The notes under the pieces were generated by a model that had not been told where the DNA came from, ran no database searches, and saw nothing but the letters and a program-made list of their open reading frames with translations. Position numbers and translations under genes: made by a program. This document shows positions 43,667 to 55,619 of a DNA stretch of 64,000 nucleotides, one piece after another; positions within the stretch are counted from its first letter, which is position 1; every line of letters begins with the position of its first letter. Origin of the DNA: Paraconiothyrium sp. Pb-2020 (lineage: Eukaryota > Ascomycota > Dothideomycetes > Pleosporales > Didymosphaeriaceae); NCBI GenBank assembly GCA_022419385.1, contig JAJUBI010000002.1, forward strand, positions 4,650,001 through 4,714,000. Reading direction: 5' to 3'.

Positions 43667-45375
43667 ATGAGCAGTCAGGCACAAGAAAGAGATGGGTCAG
43701 AAGGCCAGGCTCACTACAAGCCGTCAATTCCAGAAACCCAGCCACTGCTCGAGCGCAGGTCGTCGACCACATCTAATCAACCCAACGACAATGCTACTAA
43801 ACAGCTGACCGCGCGACATGCTTTCGCTGTGTTGGTCACACTCCAGATTGGATCTGGAATCTTTGCGTCGCCTGCGCAGGTCGATAGCAATGTGCCTTCT
43901 CCTGGTGCGGCCCTCCTTGTCTGGGTGCTTGGTGGACTGCTGTCTTGGGCTGGAGCTGCCTCATTCGCTGAGCTAGGCGCTGCCATTCCCCTCAACGGCG
44001 GCATGCAGGCCTATCTGGCATATGTTTACGGAGATACCATGGCTTTCCTGATGGCATGGATCTACATTTTGGCTGCTAAGCCTTCTGCTATGGCCATCCA
44101 AAGCATTGTGATTGCCGAGTCTATCGGTTCCATCAGCTCGAACCCCACAGCTGCATGGCTGCTAAAGCTTATAGCTGCCTTTGCTTTCCTGGCCATGGTT
44201 TTATTGAATTCGATTAACACCAAAGTCACCCTTAGACTGAGCGAATCTTTCACGGGCATCAAGCTACTGACTGTTTCCTTGGTTGTGATTGGAGGATTTG
44301 TGGCTGCCATGGTTAACCCAAACTCTTCTCTATCAGGCAGTGAAGACTGGTATAGCAAGAATTGGTTCGCTGCTCGACCTACCACATCGGAAGGACATAT
44401 CATTGATTGGCCAACTATCGGCACATGGGAACGATATGGACATTACTCTGCTGCCATTTATGGAGGTCTTTGGGCCTATGATGGCTGGGACAATGTAAGT
44501 TACGAAGCGCTCCCAGACTTTCGACAGGCAATTCCCTTCCACAACAGTCGAACTAACTCACGAACAAAGGCAAACGTGGTGGCGAGTGAGATACGAAATC
44601 CAGGACAGGCGCTACCCAAAGCAATCAAGGCGGCCATGATCGTCGTGCTGGGCTCTTTTGAGCTCGTGAACATCGCATATTACATTTTGCTCCCCTGGTC
44701 GACCGTGAGCTCGAGCGATGCTGTGGCCGTTGTAGCACTGGGTTCCGTATTCGGTCGTTGGGCTGGAGTTCTCATCTCGGTTCTTGTTGCTGTCTCATGT
44801 GCTGGCTCTATCACCAGCAATGTCTTCACCATTGGTCGCTTGACGGTAGCTGCTTCAGAGCGCGAGTATCTTCCGGCTATCCTAGGCAAACGAGGGTTAC
44901 CTTGGCGCCAGACACAGGCGCCAATCTCCTCGAACGACCCTGACACTGATTCACAGATCAACGGCATCGCTTTCCAGAATCCAGACAAAATATCTCGCTT
45001 CGATGCGCCTATGTAAGTTTCGTTATGCATCTCAATTGCGCCTCCATACTAACCTCTCGAAGTTATGCAAACCTCTTGGCACTTACCCTCACTCTCATCT
45101 ACATATTCGCAGGAAGCTTCAGAACTCTGTTGACCTTTGTCGGAATGGCAATGTGGGTATTTTATGTCAGCACCGTATTGGGCTTGCTTGTTTTACGTCG
45201 CCGTGAGCCAGAGCTCCACCGACCGTACAAGCCTACTATAATTCTTCCTGCGACGTTCGTCGTCATAGGCACTTTCATCGTTGTTCGTTCTGCCATTTTT
45301 GCGCCAGCACAAGCGGGTGTACTAGCATGCCTTCTGATCGTCGGTACGTTGATCAGTCGATTAAGGACCAGGTAA
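43667..45375 (+). CDS. Amino-acid permease (APC superfamily, LAT/MUP-like)
   Basis: Exons 43667-44494, 44570-45012 and 45063-45375, 527 aa. Plasma-membrane amino-acid transporter. After a polar N-terminus with PETQPLLERR, helix 1 holds the substrate motif LQIGSGIFASP (GSGIF). About 12 hydrophobic segments follow, including ALLVWVLGGLLSWAGAASFA, PLNGGMQAYLAYVYGD and SAAIYGGLWAYDGWDN. The junction DN-ANVVASEIRNPGQALPKAI is the classical consensus of the LAT and high-affinity methionine permease (MUP1/MUP3) group. The later block TSNVFTIGRLTVAASEREYL is also typical. Substrate specificity cannot be read from the sequence. Intron 1 (75 nt) contains no in-frame stop but interrupts the DNAN motif. 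Confidence 0.92.
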
Positions 45376-45553
45376 TCGCTTTCGCTGCAGTATCAAACAT
45401 GTGTCAGCATTTGCATAGTAGGCTAGAATTGCTCATCAGTACGCATCACACAATACATATGTGCCGCCGCCCACCATGAATTCAAGCATTGCATTAATTT
45501 CAAAGTAAAGTTTCAGATTAACATTATAATACTCGGCGCAAGCAACCTATCGT

Positions 45554-46696
45554 TTATAGCTTGCCCTTCTCTTCGTCATCTGCACCAACAACAGTCTCCT
45601 CAGTGCTCAACACCGACATCTGCTTCTCCTTGTGCACGAGCTGAACCTCGTCCCCCTTGATCATCGCACTTCCCCTCTTATTCCCCCAACTGCCCTCACT
45701 CTTCCCACTCCTCAACGACTTGAACCTCCCAGTCAGTATCCTCTCGAACGTCGTATTCCCGAAAAGCTTCCTCATCAACGGCCTCAGCGTCGGCAGCACC
45801 CCCGCTACCATATACGTCCCCGACTCAGCGATCGTCCACCTCAGGGGACCAATTTGCTCGTAGCTGAAATCGTCGAAGGACTTCACGGCTAGGAAGGCGG
45901 CAAAGCGCATCACGGCGGCTACGACGCCGCACACACAGACGGAAAGTACGACGGCTAGGCCTAGCTTTGTGGCGAAGGAGACGCGGAGTTTGTACAATGC
46001 GGGGATGGGGATGGCTACGACGATGAAGGTTGTTATGACGTTGGGGATGGAGAGGTATTTCCAGAGAATGAGCCCGTTGATGCTGCATAGGTTTTGCTGG
46101 CCTAGCGTCCAGGTGGCGCGGAAGGGGCGGCAATTTGCGAAGGGGATGATGACTTGGACGAGGAGGGTAATGAGGGAGAGGATGAATGTTATTTTAATGA
46201 CGAGTCGGTAGCGGGCGGAGGTGCGGCCGAAGATGGTGTAGAAGAGGCAGAGGATGGACATTTTGGAGAGGCTGGTTGTAAGGGGGCAGACGAGCTGCAT
46301 TGCCGTGTTTAGCTGAAGGCCGTGGGTGAGGGTGGCGTAGTCTAGGGTTAAGGCGTGTCTTCCTGCGCCGCCGATGTGGATCATGACTATCTTCGTGTCA
46401 GTGAACAGTGCGGGTGAGGGGTGTGGAGGACAGAACATACGAAAGCCAAGCGTTATTTTACTGATGCAGACGAGGTATGTACCTGTCATCAGGCTTATCA
46501 TGTACCAGTTGGCTTTCTGCTCGCCGGGGTGCTTTCTGTCGTTGCAGAGGAAGCGCGACGTGTACAGCAGCGTCATGAAGATTGTTTCGAGGACGAGGAA
46601 GGCGATGCATGTTGCGAGTAGCGGGCCCGAGGCGTTCTCTTCTGCGTAGCCTGGTGGGAACTGGTCTATCGATGGGAAATATGGACCGGCGGCCAT
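45554..46696 (-). CDS. Rhodopsin-domain (PTH11-like) membrane protein
   Basis: Two exons, 46696-46441 and 46386-45554, 362 aa; the 54-nt intron is open in frame, but removing it gives LGFLMIHIGGAGRHALTL, the usual family block. Seven hydrophobic segments: LLATCIAFLVLETIFMTLLY, NWYMISLMTGTYLVCISK, the HIGGAGRH loop, LVCPLTTSLSKMSILCLFYT, then IKITFILSLITLLVQVII, IPNVITTFIVVAIPIPALYK, LGLAVVLSVCVCGVVAAVMR. A cytosolic tail is rich in Lys and Glu. The loop Cys residues (FANCRPFRATWTLG, QQNLCSINGL) are conserved in the family. Relatives act as surface sensors during host or substrate recognition, but most lack a known ligand. Convergent with the permease, 178 bp apart. Confidence 0.88.
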   Translation of the reverse strand: MAAGPYFPSIDQFPPGYAEENASGPLLATCIAFLVLETIFMTLLYTSRFLCNDRKHPGEQKANWYMISLMTGTYLVCISKITLGFRMFCPPHPSPALFTDTKIVMIHIGGAGRHALTLDYATLTHGLQLNTAMQLVCPLTTSLSKMSILCLFYTIFGRTSARYRLVIKITFILSLITLLVQVIIPFANCRPFRATWTLGQQNLCSINGLILWKYLSIPNVITTFIVVAIPIPALYKLRVSFATKLGLAVVLSVCVCGVVAAVMRFAAFLAVKSFDDFSYEQIGPLRWTIAESGTYMVAGVLPTLRPLMRKLFGNTTFERILTGRFKSLRSGKSEGSWGNKRGSAMIKGDEVQLVHKEKQMSVLSTEETVVGADDEEKGKL

Positions 46697-48520
46697 GGTA
46701 TACCTGGACTTGGATAGTGTCCTTGTGTAGAGGTTTGACGCCGAAGAAGGTATAGAATTACGCTGGGTACAGAGCACTGTCTGTCCTGCGAGTAAGTGCA
46801 GTCGTGTATTTGTGATTACTCAAAAGAGCATGAGGTGAGGAGAAATGTCATCGAAGTGGAAGGAAAGGATGGCAATGCCTGGCAGCTTCGCAGTAACGAA
46901 TGTATATATCTCTATTCGATCCAGGTAGGCGGTTCTGTCCTACCGCACGCAACATATGACAGGGCTGCATGTGTATTTTAATTTGCATGCTGGCCCCACA
47001 GCCTTGTGCAACCTTGCTACCGGCGTTGACCCTTACAGGGACCAGCCAGAAGTGGTATTTCGGGGTCCGGACATGCTTCACAAGTGCCAGAACAGGGGTA
47101 CGAACACGCCTAGGCGACGGTATCGTAGCTTCATTCGGTCACAGAGGGGCGGTAACCTGCAGAGGCGTAGGAGAAGAAACACGGTTGTTGCACGATGCGT
47201 ATAGCCAGGCGCGTAGGCTAGACGATTGGCAAGGCTAAAGATATGCTACACTTTCCTAAGGTTCGTAGGAAGCCTTGCGCAACGACTCTACAGGGGACGT
47301 CGGCGACGCACTGGACATGCGTTCCCGGTCATTGCGCTGGTCCTTTAGCTGTTTAATTGTAGCCAAGACGGACTAGAGATATCCATTGGATGGAAGAATT
47401 GGCATTTTGAAGGTGGCCTTCTCAAAAGGGATTGTAAGCACAGCGGAAGAAACCGTTTTGGGCGAGGTGTTCGCTGACACCGCATCGACGGTTGAGCGGA
47501 AGGCGTCGGTTACCAAGACTCGGAGGTGCGAATCAACATTTTGAATTGTCGCAACGGAGGTGTGGACAACATCTGGAGTGGTCGCGCGAACATAGGCCGG
47601 TGGTGAGACGTGCAGCGGGTGTGGGGGCTGAGCGAAGTGCCGAGGCAAGGGTTGAGGCCGGAAGTGGAATGGTGTACGCTGTACGCTGGCGTTCGCCGTT
47701 TAGTCCAGGTCTGCTCTTAAACAGAAGGGGAGCTGTTCGACAACGAATATTCAAGAAGTTTCTGGACTTCGGCGATGTGGACTTGTGTGCTAATTTCGAT
47801 CTCGAGACGGGAAGCGCAGTGCCTACACGCGACGAACCTGCAGAGCCCCCCGGTGCAAATGCACGCCGGATGAGTCAAGACACTCGTATCCGAGAGATTC
47901 ACAACGTAACCCTATGACTATTCGTTAAGAGGCGAACTGTGTTTTCAGGCGTGTCGTTGATCAAAGGATGCCCGGTGGTTGGCGAAGAGCGGTTGCGGCG
48001 CGCTAGCGGTGCGGGTCGTGGCGAGTGGAGGATTACACAGAGCTGACTCTGACCTCCAAGTCATCCTTCGCTTCCTCTCTACTCTGCCCCGAATCTGACA
48101 GCGATGGCCTTGCAAAGCTTCAGGCAACTGGTTACGATGGAACATCACTACCAAATCCGATCGACTTTCATCGAACACTCGTATATCCCCTACCTAGGTA
48201 TGCTCAGGGCTGCTGTGCGGATCGACATATTTTTGGTAGCGACAACCCAGCTTGATACTGCGACGCGGAGAGTGTGCAGAACGTAGGCCAGATGGAAAAA
48301 GTTTTTCTTGCTTTAAAACAACGCGATCGGAGAACAGGTACCACATCCGTTCACAGTATAAATCAGGCTCTCTGTGGGTTAGCTCTGTGGGTAATCCTCC
48401 CAATATCTAATCCATTGCCCTAAACATCGCGATTCATTGCATTTCGCTTTCGTAGCTAATCGTAATATTGTTTTGATCAACTTCAGATATACCTATATCT
48501 AACCATCCACATCCAGATCA
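46697..48520. other. Gene-poor 1.8-kb spacer
   Basis: A few frames of 70-140 codons near 47.4-47.9 kb overlap on both strands and are GC-biased but have no recognisable domain or consistent exon structure. No RNA gene boxes or repeats seen. The left end is the promoter of the rhodopsin-like gene. Confidence 0.4.
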
Positions 48521-50977
48521 TCACAAGGCCTCCCGCCCTTTTTCTATATGATTTACATAAAAACTCATCAGACTAAATGAATCATCTCTCCCACCCCACC
48601 TCCCCTCCCACTCGCCTTCCTCTGCAAAGATCTCCCCCTCCATCGCCCCCACCAAGAACCCCGGTCCCACAACCTCAAGTAAGCCCCCTCCTCCAAGCAT
48701 CTTCCTCACCACCAGAAAACTTTGCAGTCCATTCACCCATGACACCCTATCTCCCTCTCTCGCTCCATTCGGTGCCAGCCCCGCGAACCCGTTCTCCGTA
48801 AAAATAACTTGATCCGCACTTAAAAGCCTAGAGACGGTCATCACGAAACTCGCGGTCTCGGCTGCGGTAGGAGAGGGGTTAGGCGAGGCATAGTGCTCAT
48901 GGAGGGCAGGTGTACCGCGGTCCGACACGTCTTTTAGGAAAGCGAGTATCTTGGGAACGAAGTCAGGGGGATTGGAAGACATAAGAGATACGAGGCTGGA
49001 GTTTGTGTGGGACGCCGTGATGAGGTTGTCGAAGATAGCGTCGAGGTTTTGGGTGAATCTTGAGAGGACAGGATATTGGTTTCCTTGGGCGGCGTAAAAT
49101 GCTTTCGTGGCGTACCAGATGCGAGCGATGTGGAAGAGGGTTTCTTTGTGCGTCATATGTTTTTCTGATGATGATGTTGGGGTTGGAATGGTTTGCGTGA
49201 TTGTGTCGAAGATGTTGCCGCGGACGGCGATCATGTGGGCGCATCTTTTGTCGAGAATTACGGCGGGTGGACGGTTCATTGCGGCATGGAAGTTCATCGG
49301 GCGCCAGAAGCGGTGGATTGGCTTTATGAGATTGGGGCGGAGGTCGGGGGTCCATGAGGGGAGAAGGTCGTGGTCCAGTAGCTCTGGCGCGGAGAAAAGA
49401 TCGTCAGGTACGTGTTCCAAACCCATCTCTGCATACTTCATAGCAAGATTCTGGACTATATCCATGAAGGCCGGACCTTGGCGTTGTTCGAGACCTGCAA
49501 AGAGTAGGACGGTAAGGCCTTCGTGAAGGATGTGTTGACGCGCGAAGTCTACGAATACTTCTGTGGGCGACGACATGTAGTCTGGTGTAATGCACAAGCT
49601 TGAGTCCTGGGGTATGAAGCCCAAGATTGCAAAAACACGATCTCGATCGTCTTTGCAACCCCATCGCTTGAAGTCCTTTGCTCGAGCATAGATTTGCATA
49701 GTGTAGTCTTGAAAGATCGTGCTTCCGCCATCATTCGCTTGTAACTGGTCGCGGGCGTATACCAGACCTAGAGGATGGTATATAGATCCACCATCATATA
49801 CTTCATCGCAAAATCTTGGAACATATTGTTCCGCAGCCCACAACATCTTGATTGCTCTTCGAAACTGTTCCCATGGAATGCGGTGATCTCCTATCTGTAG
49901 GACAAGATCTTTCGCTAACAACACTTCCTGAACGACCCACATGCGACTGAACCAAAGTCGTTCGAGAACTTCGTCCACATTGGTTTCGACACGCGTAGCG
50001 GTGATCTCGGATGCTACATCTGGATCTATGTCGAAGTTGGTGGGTTCAAGAATAACCGGATGCGGACGAATATCCTCATCGTACTCGGGTGACCTGCTTA
50101 ATTCCGCTAAGATATCCATGAAATCCAGAGCGGCCAAGGAAGTCTCAGATGCAGGACCCAACCATGCCATGACTGAGTCTGCTGTTTTGTAGATTTCATC
50201 CATCCTTGCGACCTGATTCGCCTTCTCGCCCAGGTCTTCTTGATTAATGCAAACGCTGTACATGTCAGCGTCTAGAGAAACGCACTTCGGCCTTTGTACG
50301 AGCACTCACGCATCGACCCATATCGTCAACACCGCTTCCTCCTGCCTCAAAGCCCGCAAAGCAAGATCCAAATTCCCCGTAATCTCCAACTTCCCATGCT
50401 CTAGAAAGAGCTCTCCCGTCTCTTCGATACCACCCCAAGTATAGGACAAAGCATTATAAGCCGCGTCATTGCGATCTATTTCCACCAGCCTAGCATGCAG
50501 TGGCGCATCTCGAGCATTCGCTGGCTGCAGCTCCAGCACTCTGATTGCATCATCATGTCGAAGTGCCTCATATACTCTAGTGGTAACTGGTTTAGTCAAT
50601 CCTGCCCCAGGGCTTTTCGAGCTTTCGGCTTCATTCAATAGTTCTTTGCGCCGCTTCTTGGCTACCTCACAATTCAGACAGAATACCGGCGAACCGAAAT
50701 CGACCTCTTTGACACAGCGCTGATATGTGCGCCGTCGTGATTGGTTGAACTCGCGCGCTGCAAGGAACATAGCTGCGTTTGGTCCGGATGATGAAGATTT
50801 GAGAACAAGATCAACGATCTCTCTCTCTGACGTTTCTTCGTAGTAGTCGCCTAGTCTTTTCATGCCGAATCCATCTGCGATTTCCTCTTGAGACAAGACA
50901 TGTATTGGCTTGAGCTTTTTCGTTGATGAATTCTCGGCTGCGGTGTTGGCGACCTGTTCTTTGGAAGAGGACGCCAT
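48521..50977 (-). CDS. HET-domain protein 2
   Basis: Exons 50977-50310 and 50255-48521 give 800 aa. A 130-residue hydrophilic N-terminus (with two Cys in PVFCLNCEVAKKRR) precedes the HET domain: YNALSYTWGG near residue 175, IWVDAVCINQEDLGEKANQV across the intron, and FSRMWVVQEVLLAKDLVLQI. DRDRVFAILGFIPQDS follows, and the end carries the usual Gly-rich block FTENGFAGLAPNGAREGDRV. Intact in frame, unlike the HET gene near 4 kb. Probably an incompatibility or cell-death factor, or one of the many paralogues without a proven role. It lies alone between two gene-poor stretches. Confidence 0.92.
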
Positions 50978-51713
50978 GTTTGGTTCTGACGGTCCACAGA
51001 GAAAATTCTGTTGGATCTTAGTAGATAAGAAACGAGACGAATAAGTACGTCATCTATCTTCACTGATCATTCGGCCTGAAGTGGTGGTGTCTCGCCATAT
51101 AAGTGTAACCGGGCGTATTCGTGGCGCAGCTTCGAGACCTGCATACTAGGGCGGTGCAACATTTGGCCCCATCCTCCACCTCCAATCACCACCCACGTCA
51201 TCATGCATTACTATCATACACCAACTCCTCTCTCTCCACCGTCTCTGTATCTTTAGCGCGTTAACGATGCGAGCCAAGAGGAAGTGAGGGTGTTGACTCT
51301 AGGGCTTTCGCAGCTGATCCTGCACAACAAGGCCCATCCGAATATTATTTCAACGACTATTCGGACAACCCATCCACAGCAGCAGTGTGTCTCCATTTTT
51401 GGCATGTATTATGAGATTAAGCAGCCCGCCAATGCTGAGCACTGCTCCAAGAACAACCCGCTTCTGACCATAATGGACCATAATGAATCAGTGGGTTTCC
51501 AGAACCATGTTCGTAGATCCCGATTTTAGGACGCTGCAGCATATTGCACGACTGCCAGCAAGTGTGTCTCAGGTACGTATCCATCATCATATGGAACCCA
51601 GATAAGCCACCGTACCATACCATCGAAACGTGGAGTGCTTAAGATTACAATTCCCAAGCTGGGAAGACCACTCCATGCATATGGATACTCTCCGCATCCT
51701 CCTCGAGCGACCA
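50978..51713. other. Spacer upstream of HET protein 2
   Basis: Presumed HET promoter and 3' region of the oxygenase gene. No supported coding. Confidence 0.4.
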
Positions 51714-52918
51714 CTAGGCAGCTTCGTCCTCGATCTCAAGATTGCCTACTTTGAATTTTTTCCCCTTCATATCCGCATAGTCATTATGGTTGTGATAATT
51801 TTTCACCCTTTCTCTCACGTATTCCAATCCTCGTACAGGTCTCGCGTTCTCTGCATCCTCCCTTACTAATCCCAGCCTCTTCAGCAATGATGAAGGCGCA
51901 GGCTTGATATCGACTTCGTTTCCAGGCCTTACGAAGTAGAACAGCCCTAAGCGATGAATATGCGCCTGATCAGCTGGCGGTCGTACCACGCGGTGAATAG
52001 TGGACTTCAGATATCCGGCGGACCAGAAGTCAAGCGTATCACCAACGTTGCAGATTATGCCGTTGTCGACTGGAGGCACGTACTTCCACTCTCCAGCCGG
52101 AGTCTTGAGCTGCAGGCCCGCAACGTCCTGGCTCCAGAGCAGAGTCAGTGAACCAAAATCGGTGTGCGCGCGAGACCATGTGTTTTGCACATTTGCATCG
52201 TCTTGCTCGCTTCGCGGGCGATAGGTCATGTACCGTAGATGATCTTCGCTAGGGTCGTCATACAGATGTTGCTTCGAGAAATAGTCTTCTGGAAGTTCTA
52301 AAATTATGGAGAAGAGTGTGAAGACTTTGGTGGCAATTTCCAGAGATCGTCGGGAGAAATCCTCGATTTCTGAGCGGTACTGTTGAAGGAAGGGTTGGAA
52401 GGGCTCGTCCCTGTTTGAGGGAATGAACTTAGGTATGTTGACTGACTCGACATTATCGAGCACTTCAGTGCCCATGATCTTCTTCTCGTTCGCCTGAAGT
52501 GCATGTCAGCGATGATCAAATGGCTGCAGACTCTGGCTCACTGACCGCGCGATAGCCGAAATAATTACCCTTGGCAAAATCGCATCGGTACTTTGGGTCA
52601 CCCTTCTCTTCTATCGGAAGATTGAAATATGCTTGTCCGATGTCATACTGTCGCTCTACCTCTTCCTGTGTAAATCCGGTTCCGGTTATGCTGAAGAAGC
52701 CCGTCTTGTGAACCTACCAGAAAGTCAGTACCCAATTCTTGTCCAGGAATTTAGTCATTGCATACAGCGTCTCTGAGGTCTTCTGCCAATCTTTGCTTCT
52801 CTCCTGGCTCGTCATAGCGAGAAAGATTAATGACTTTGATGTCGGCCCAATCAAGCTTCTCATTGGTCTTGTTGGGTCGTTCCCATTTTGGAAGGCGTGC
52901 AGGTGCGATGGAAGGCAT
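51714..52918 (-). CDS. 2-oxoglutarate/Fe(II)-dependent oxygenase (isopenicillin N synthase-like)
   Basis: Exons 52918-52766, 52713-52546 and 52493-51714 code 366 aa. The N-terminal DIOX_N part has VINLSRYDEPGEKQRLAEDL, HKTGFFSITGTGFTQEEVER and KGNYFGYRA. The metal triad is seen as His and Asp in RAHTDFGSLTLLWSQDVAGL and the distal His in STIHRVVRPP. LQLKTPAGEWKYVPPVDNGI and CNVGDTLDFWSAGYLKS are typical. The 2-oxoglutarate-binding Arg is in HRLGLFYF, but the usual Ser two positions on (RxS) is Gly, so co-substrate binding may differ. Relatives act on small secondary metabolites, plant-type hormones or purines. It is divergent from an allantoate-type MFS transporter, 502 bp between starts, so the pair may act together in uptake and oxidation of one compound. 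Confidence 0.9.
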
Positions 52919-53420
52919 GTTGTCGCAATATTGACTCCTCACTCCCAACTGCTGGCTGGTCCGAACATGTATAAATACCACGGAAATGCTCGGTTTCGCA
53001 ACGGTCAGTCATAACGTTCCGACATGCATACCGATGTCATTACCCCAATGCGGAGTCGTAAGCACGCAATACCCCGCCAAGAGGTCGTGCTCAAGTAACT
53101 AAACCCTCAACACCACACAGGAGGACATATGTTTCGTCGGATATACTACGCCGGTAATAGTTTGCCTTTAGCCCTCAGCGCTAGAACCTTCATGTAGAAA
53201 ACGAGGCGTTTGTTTATGCTAGATCCAGTGTAGGTTTCGCAGCGTCTTCGAATTAATGGCGCGATAAATCGACATCCTACAATGACAAAACGGACATGAG
53301 CGCTGTAAGATGCCTTCCTCCGAGGTGACTTTTATTATGAGACATTGGGATTCGTTCTAAGCTCCAACAAACCCCTTCATCACGTTCCTCTCCCGGGTTG
53401 ACAACACTATCCACACTACA
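52919..53420. other. Shared promoter of oxygenase and MFS transporter
   Basis: 502 bp between divergent starts. No coding. The 60 bp before the MFS start are C/T-rich. Confidence 0.45.
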
Positions 53421-54997
53421 ATGGTAAGCTTACCGGAACCACCAAAGGAGCTGCCGCCGTCGGAAAAGGCGGTCTCGCCTGGATCATCGGATGTTGAGCG
53501 CCAAAACAATAACGATGCTCTTCTCAAAGCCGCCCATCGCAAAGTCGACAAGCGCCTTCTGATTTGGTATGCATTCGTGTACCTAATCATGCGCATACAC
53601 GTCTCCAACATCTCAAACTCTGCCATCATAAACCTTGAATCCGGTGATGGAATCCGTCGCCAGCTGGGCAACCTCTCATCCTCGCAATGGGCATGGGCAC
53701 TTTCGATCTTTTACTACCCCTACATGTTTCTCGAACCGCTCGCCACGCTAGCTCTCAAAAAGTTCAACCCCAATGTTTGGATGTCGCGGATCATGCTCAC
53801 CTGGGGTATCATAAGTATGTGCCAGGGAGCAACACAGAACTACGCGGGTATACTTGCCTGCAGGTTCTTCTTGGGCGCTGCAGAGGCGGGCTTCTACCCG
53901 GGAGTGCTATACCACTTCAGCTTTTGGTATAGGACAGAGAGGTTACCACTAAGAATTGGATTCTTCTACGCCTGCGGTATGTTCTCGGGAACAATTAGCG
54001 GCCTGTTGGCATATGCTATATCCTTCATGAACGGCGCTGGTGGACTGGCTGGTTGGCGTTGGGTGAGCAATGTGACAATCCATGAAGTCTTCGTCATTAC
54101 TAACTTTCACATAGCTCTTCATCCTCGAAGGAATGCCCGCCATTTTCTGCGCAGTCGTCACCTTCTTTTTCCTTCCGAACTACCCCGAGACTGTCACATT
54201 TTTGAATGAGACCGAACGACAAGCCGTCCTCGACGACCTACCGAAGCAGGCACCCACTATGCAAGCAAAGACGTTCAACTGGGAGCAAGCGGCATCCCTG
54301 TTCAAGGACCCAACCTTTATCCCCTTCCTCATGATCTGGATCACGCACGGCATTGGCGGATGGGGCATCTCCTTCGTCCTGCCCACTGTCATCTACGAAC
54401 TCGGCATCTCCGACACCGCCATCAGCCAAGTTATGACAATGGTAAGCTTTACACCCACATCTCCACGAGTGAGTCCCCTCTAACATACTTCAGCCTCCTT
54501 TCACCCTCGTCTTCGTCATCCTCTGTTCTCTGGCCTACCTCATCCACACGCGCCGCCTATCCCCCTGGATCGCCGGCCTAGCCGTCGAATCCACCCAGAT
54601 CATCTGCTACATCCTCCTCATCACCGTCAAAAACGCTGTCGCAAAATACATCTTCGTCATGATCGCAACTGCCGCGTCGCAGTCTTTCTTCGCGCTCATG
54701 TGGCCGGAGCGCATCCGCGCTGCGAAGGGGACCACGACGGCGGGGTTGGCCATCGGCATCACGAACGCGAGCTGTCAATTGATGGGTATTGTGGGGCCGC
54801 AAATATACCAGCCGAAGTTTGGACCGACGTATAGGGTTAGCTATATTTGCTCGATTGGGTTGTTGTGTGCGTGTCTGGCGGCGATATGTACGAGCTGGTA
54901 TTTTGTGAGAAGGGGGGATAGGACGGCAGCGGGCAGTGAGGACGGAGACTCTATGCCGGAGTCTGTGGATGTGGCGCCGTCGAAAGACGCAGCCTGA
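53421..54997 (+). CDS. MFS transporter, anion:cation symporter (allantoate permease-like)
   Basis: Exons 53421-54062, 54115-54441 and 54494-54997, 490 aa, with 12 predicted helices. The family blocks are KVDKRLLIWYAFVYLIMRIH, SQWAWALSIFYYPYMFLEPL, then MSRIMLTWGIISMCQGATQN, LACRFFLGAAEAGFYPGVLY with the GxxxAxxxG-like pattern of helix 5, and LPNYPETVTFLNETERQAVL in the central loop. Most Dal5-type members carry allantoate, pantothenate, nicotinate or related small anions. The junctions GWRW-LFILEGMPA and VMTM-PPFTLVFVI are both at codon boundaries. The short acidic tail ends SESVDVAPSKDAA-like. Co-regulation with the divergent oxygenase is likely. Confidence 0.92.
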
Positions 54998-55106
54998 GAG
55001 GTACACTAGTGACAAGAAAGTCATAGCAAGAGCCTATGATCAAATTGAACGATTAAGCCACACACTTGAGATAATAATTCCCCCATGCTCGTCGTCTATC
55101 TATATC

Positions 55107-55445
55107 TTACGCCCCCGGCGTCCGCCTGCAAAGCGGCCTCCCCCTCTCCAAGGTATTCGGATCACAAGTCAACCTCGAGTCCTCAATGCACGTTAACTGC
55201 GCACCGCCTGCATAGTATTAGCCTAATTCTTACATCCTACCCAACCACACTACACTACACTCACAGTTATTGACGCTGTCAGGCACGCAACGGCCAGTCT
55301 GACCATTGACGTTGCAAACATCCTGCTTCAGGCTCGTGTTCGCGACACAGCAAGCGCCGGTAGGAACGGGGCGGTTATCGTTCTGAGGTTTAGGCGCTGC
55401 GAAAGCAAGGAGGGGGAAGAGGGTGATTGCGAGGGTGAATTTCAT
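55107..55445 (-). CDS. Small secreted protein with eight cysteines
   Basis: Exons 55445-55265 and 55207-55107 code 93 aa. A signal peptide (MKFTLAITLFPLLAFAAP) is followed by a short Pro/Asn/Gln linker. The mature part has eight Cys: CC in GACCVANTSL, QDVC, TGRC, NNC at the junction, LTC in AQLTCIED, LTC in SRLTCDPN, and LCRR near the end, enough for four disulfides. Removing the 57-nt intron (donor GTGAGT, CTAAT branch site, CAG acceptor) adds three of these cysteines; without splicing the frame stops early. No family is named. Such proteins include effectors, antimicrobial peptides and surface-active proteins. The single-TATA promoter and 3' neighbour give no pathway. Confidence 0.75.
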
Positions 55446-55612
55446 GTTGGCTGTAGATGGGTATAGTACGATTGGAAATAAAACACGCAGCGGTGAGTGT
55501 ATAGCAACCAAAGAGTGACCGGACCGGCGGTGTGCAATGAAGTATAGACAGTAGAATGTTGTAGTTAGAGTGAGTGGCTGAAGAACGCTCTTTTGTGCGA
55601 TGGTCAAGTGGA

Positions 55613-55619
55613 TTTTATA
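55613..55619 (-). promoter_or_regulatory. TATA box of the small secreted protein gene
   Basis: TATAAAA on the minus strand, 168 bp before the start codon of the eight-cysteine protein. The position fits a TATA box with a leader of about 130 nt; most other genes here have no clear TATA. Confidence 0.4.

Noticed and set aside
47373..47917. Overlapping frames in the 46.7-48.5 kb spacer
   Set aside because: They lie on both strands with no known motif, no signal peptide and no supporting splice pattern.
48920..48930. GTCCGACACGT, nearly the triple promoter element
   Set aside because: It lies inside the coding sequence of HET protein 2 (reverse strand, DVSDR) and lacks the full E-box, so it is taken as chance.
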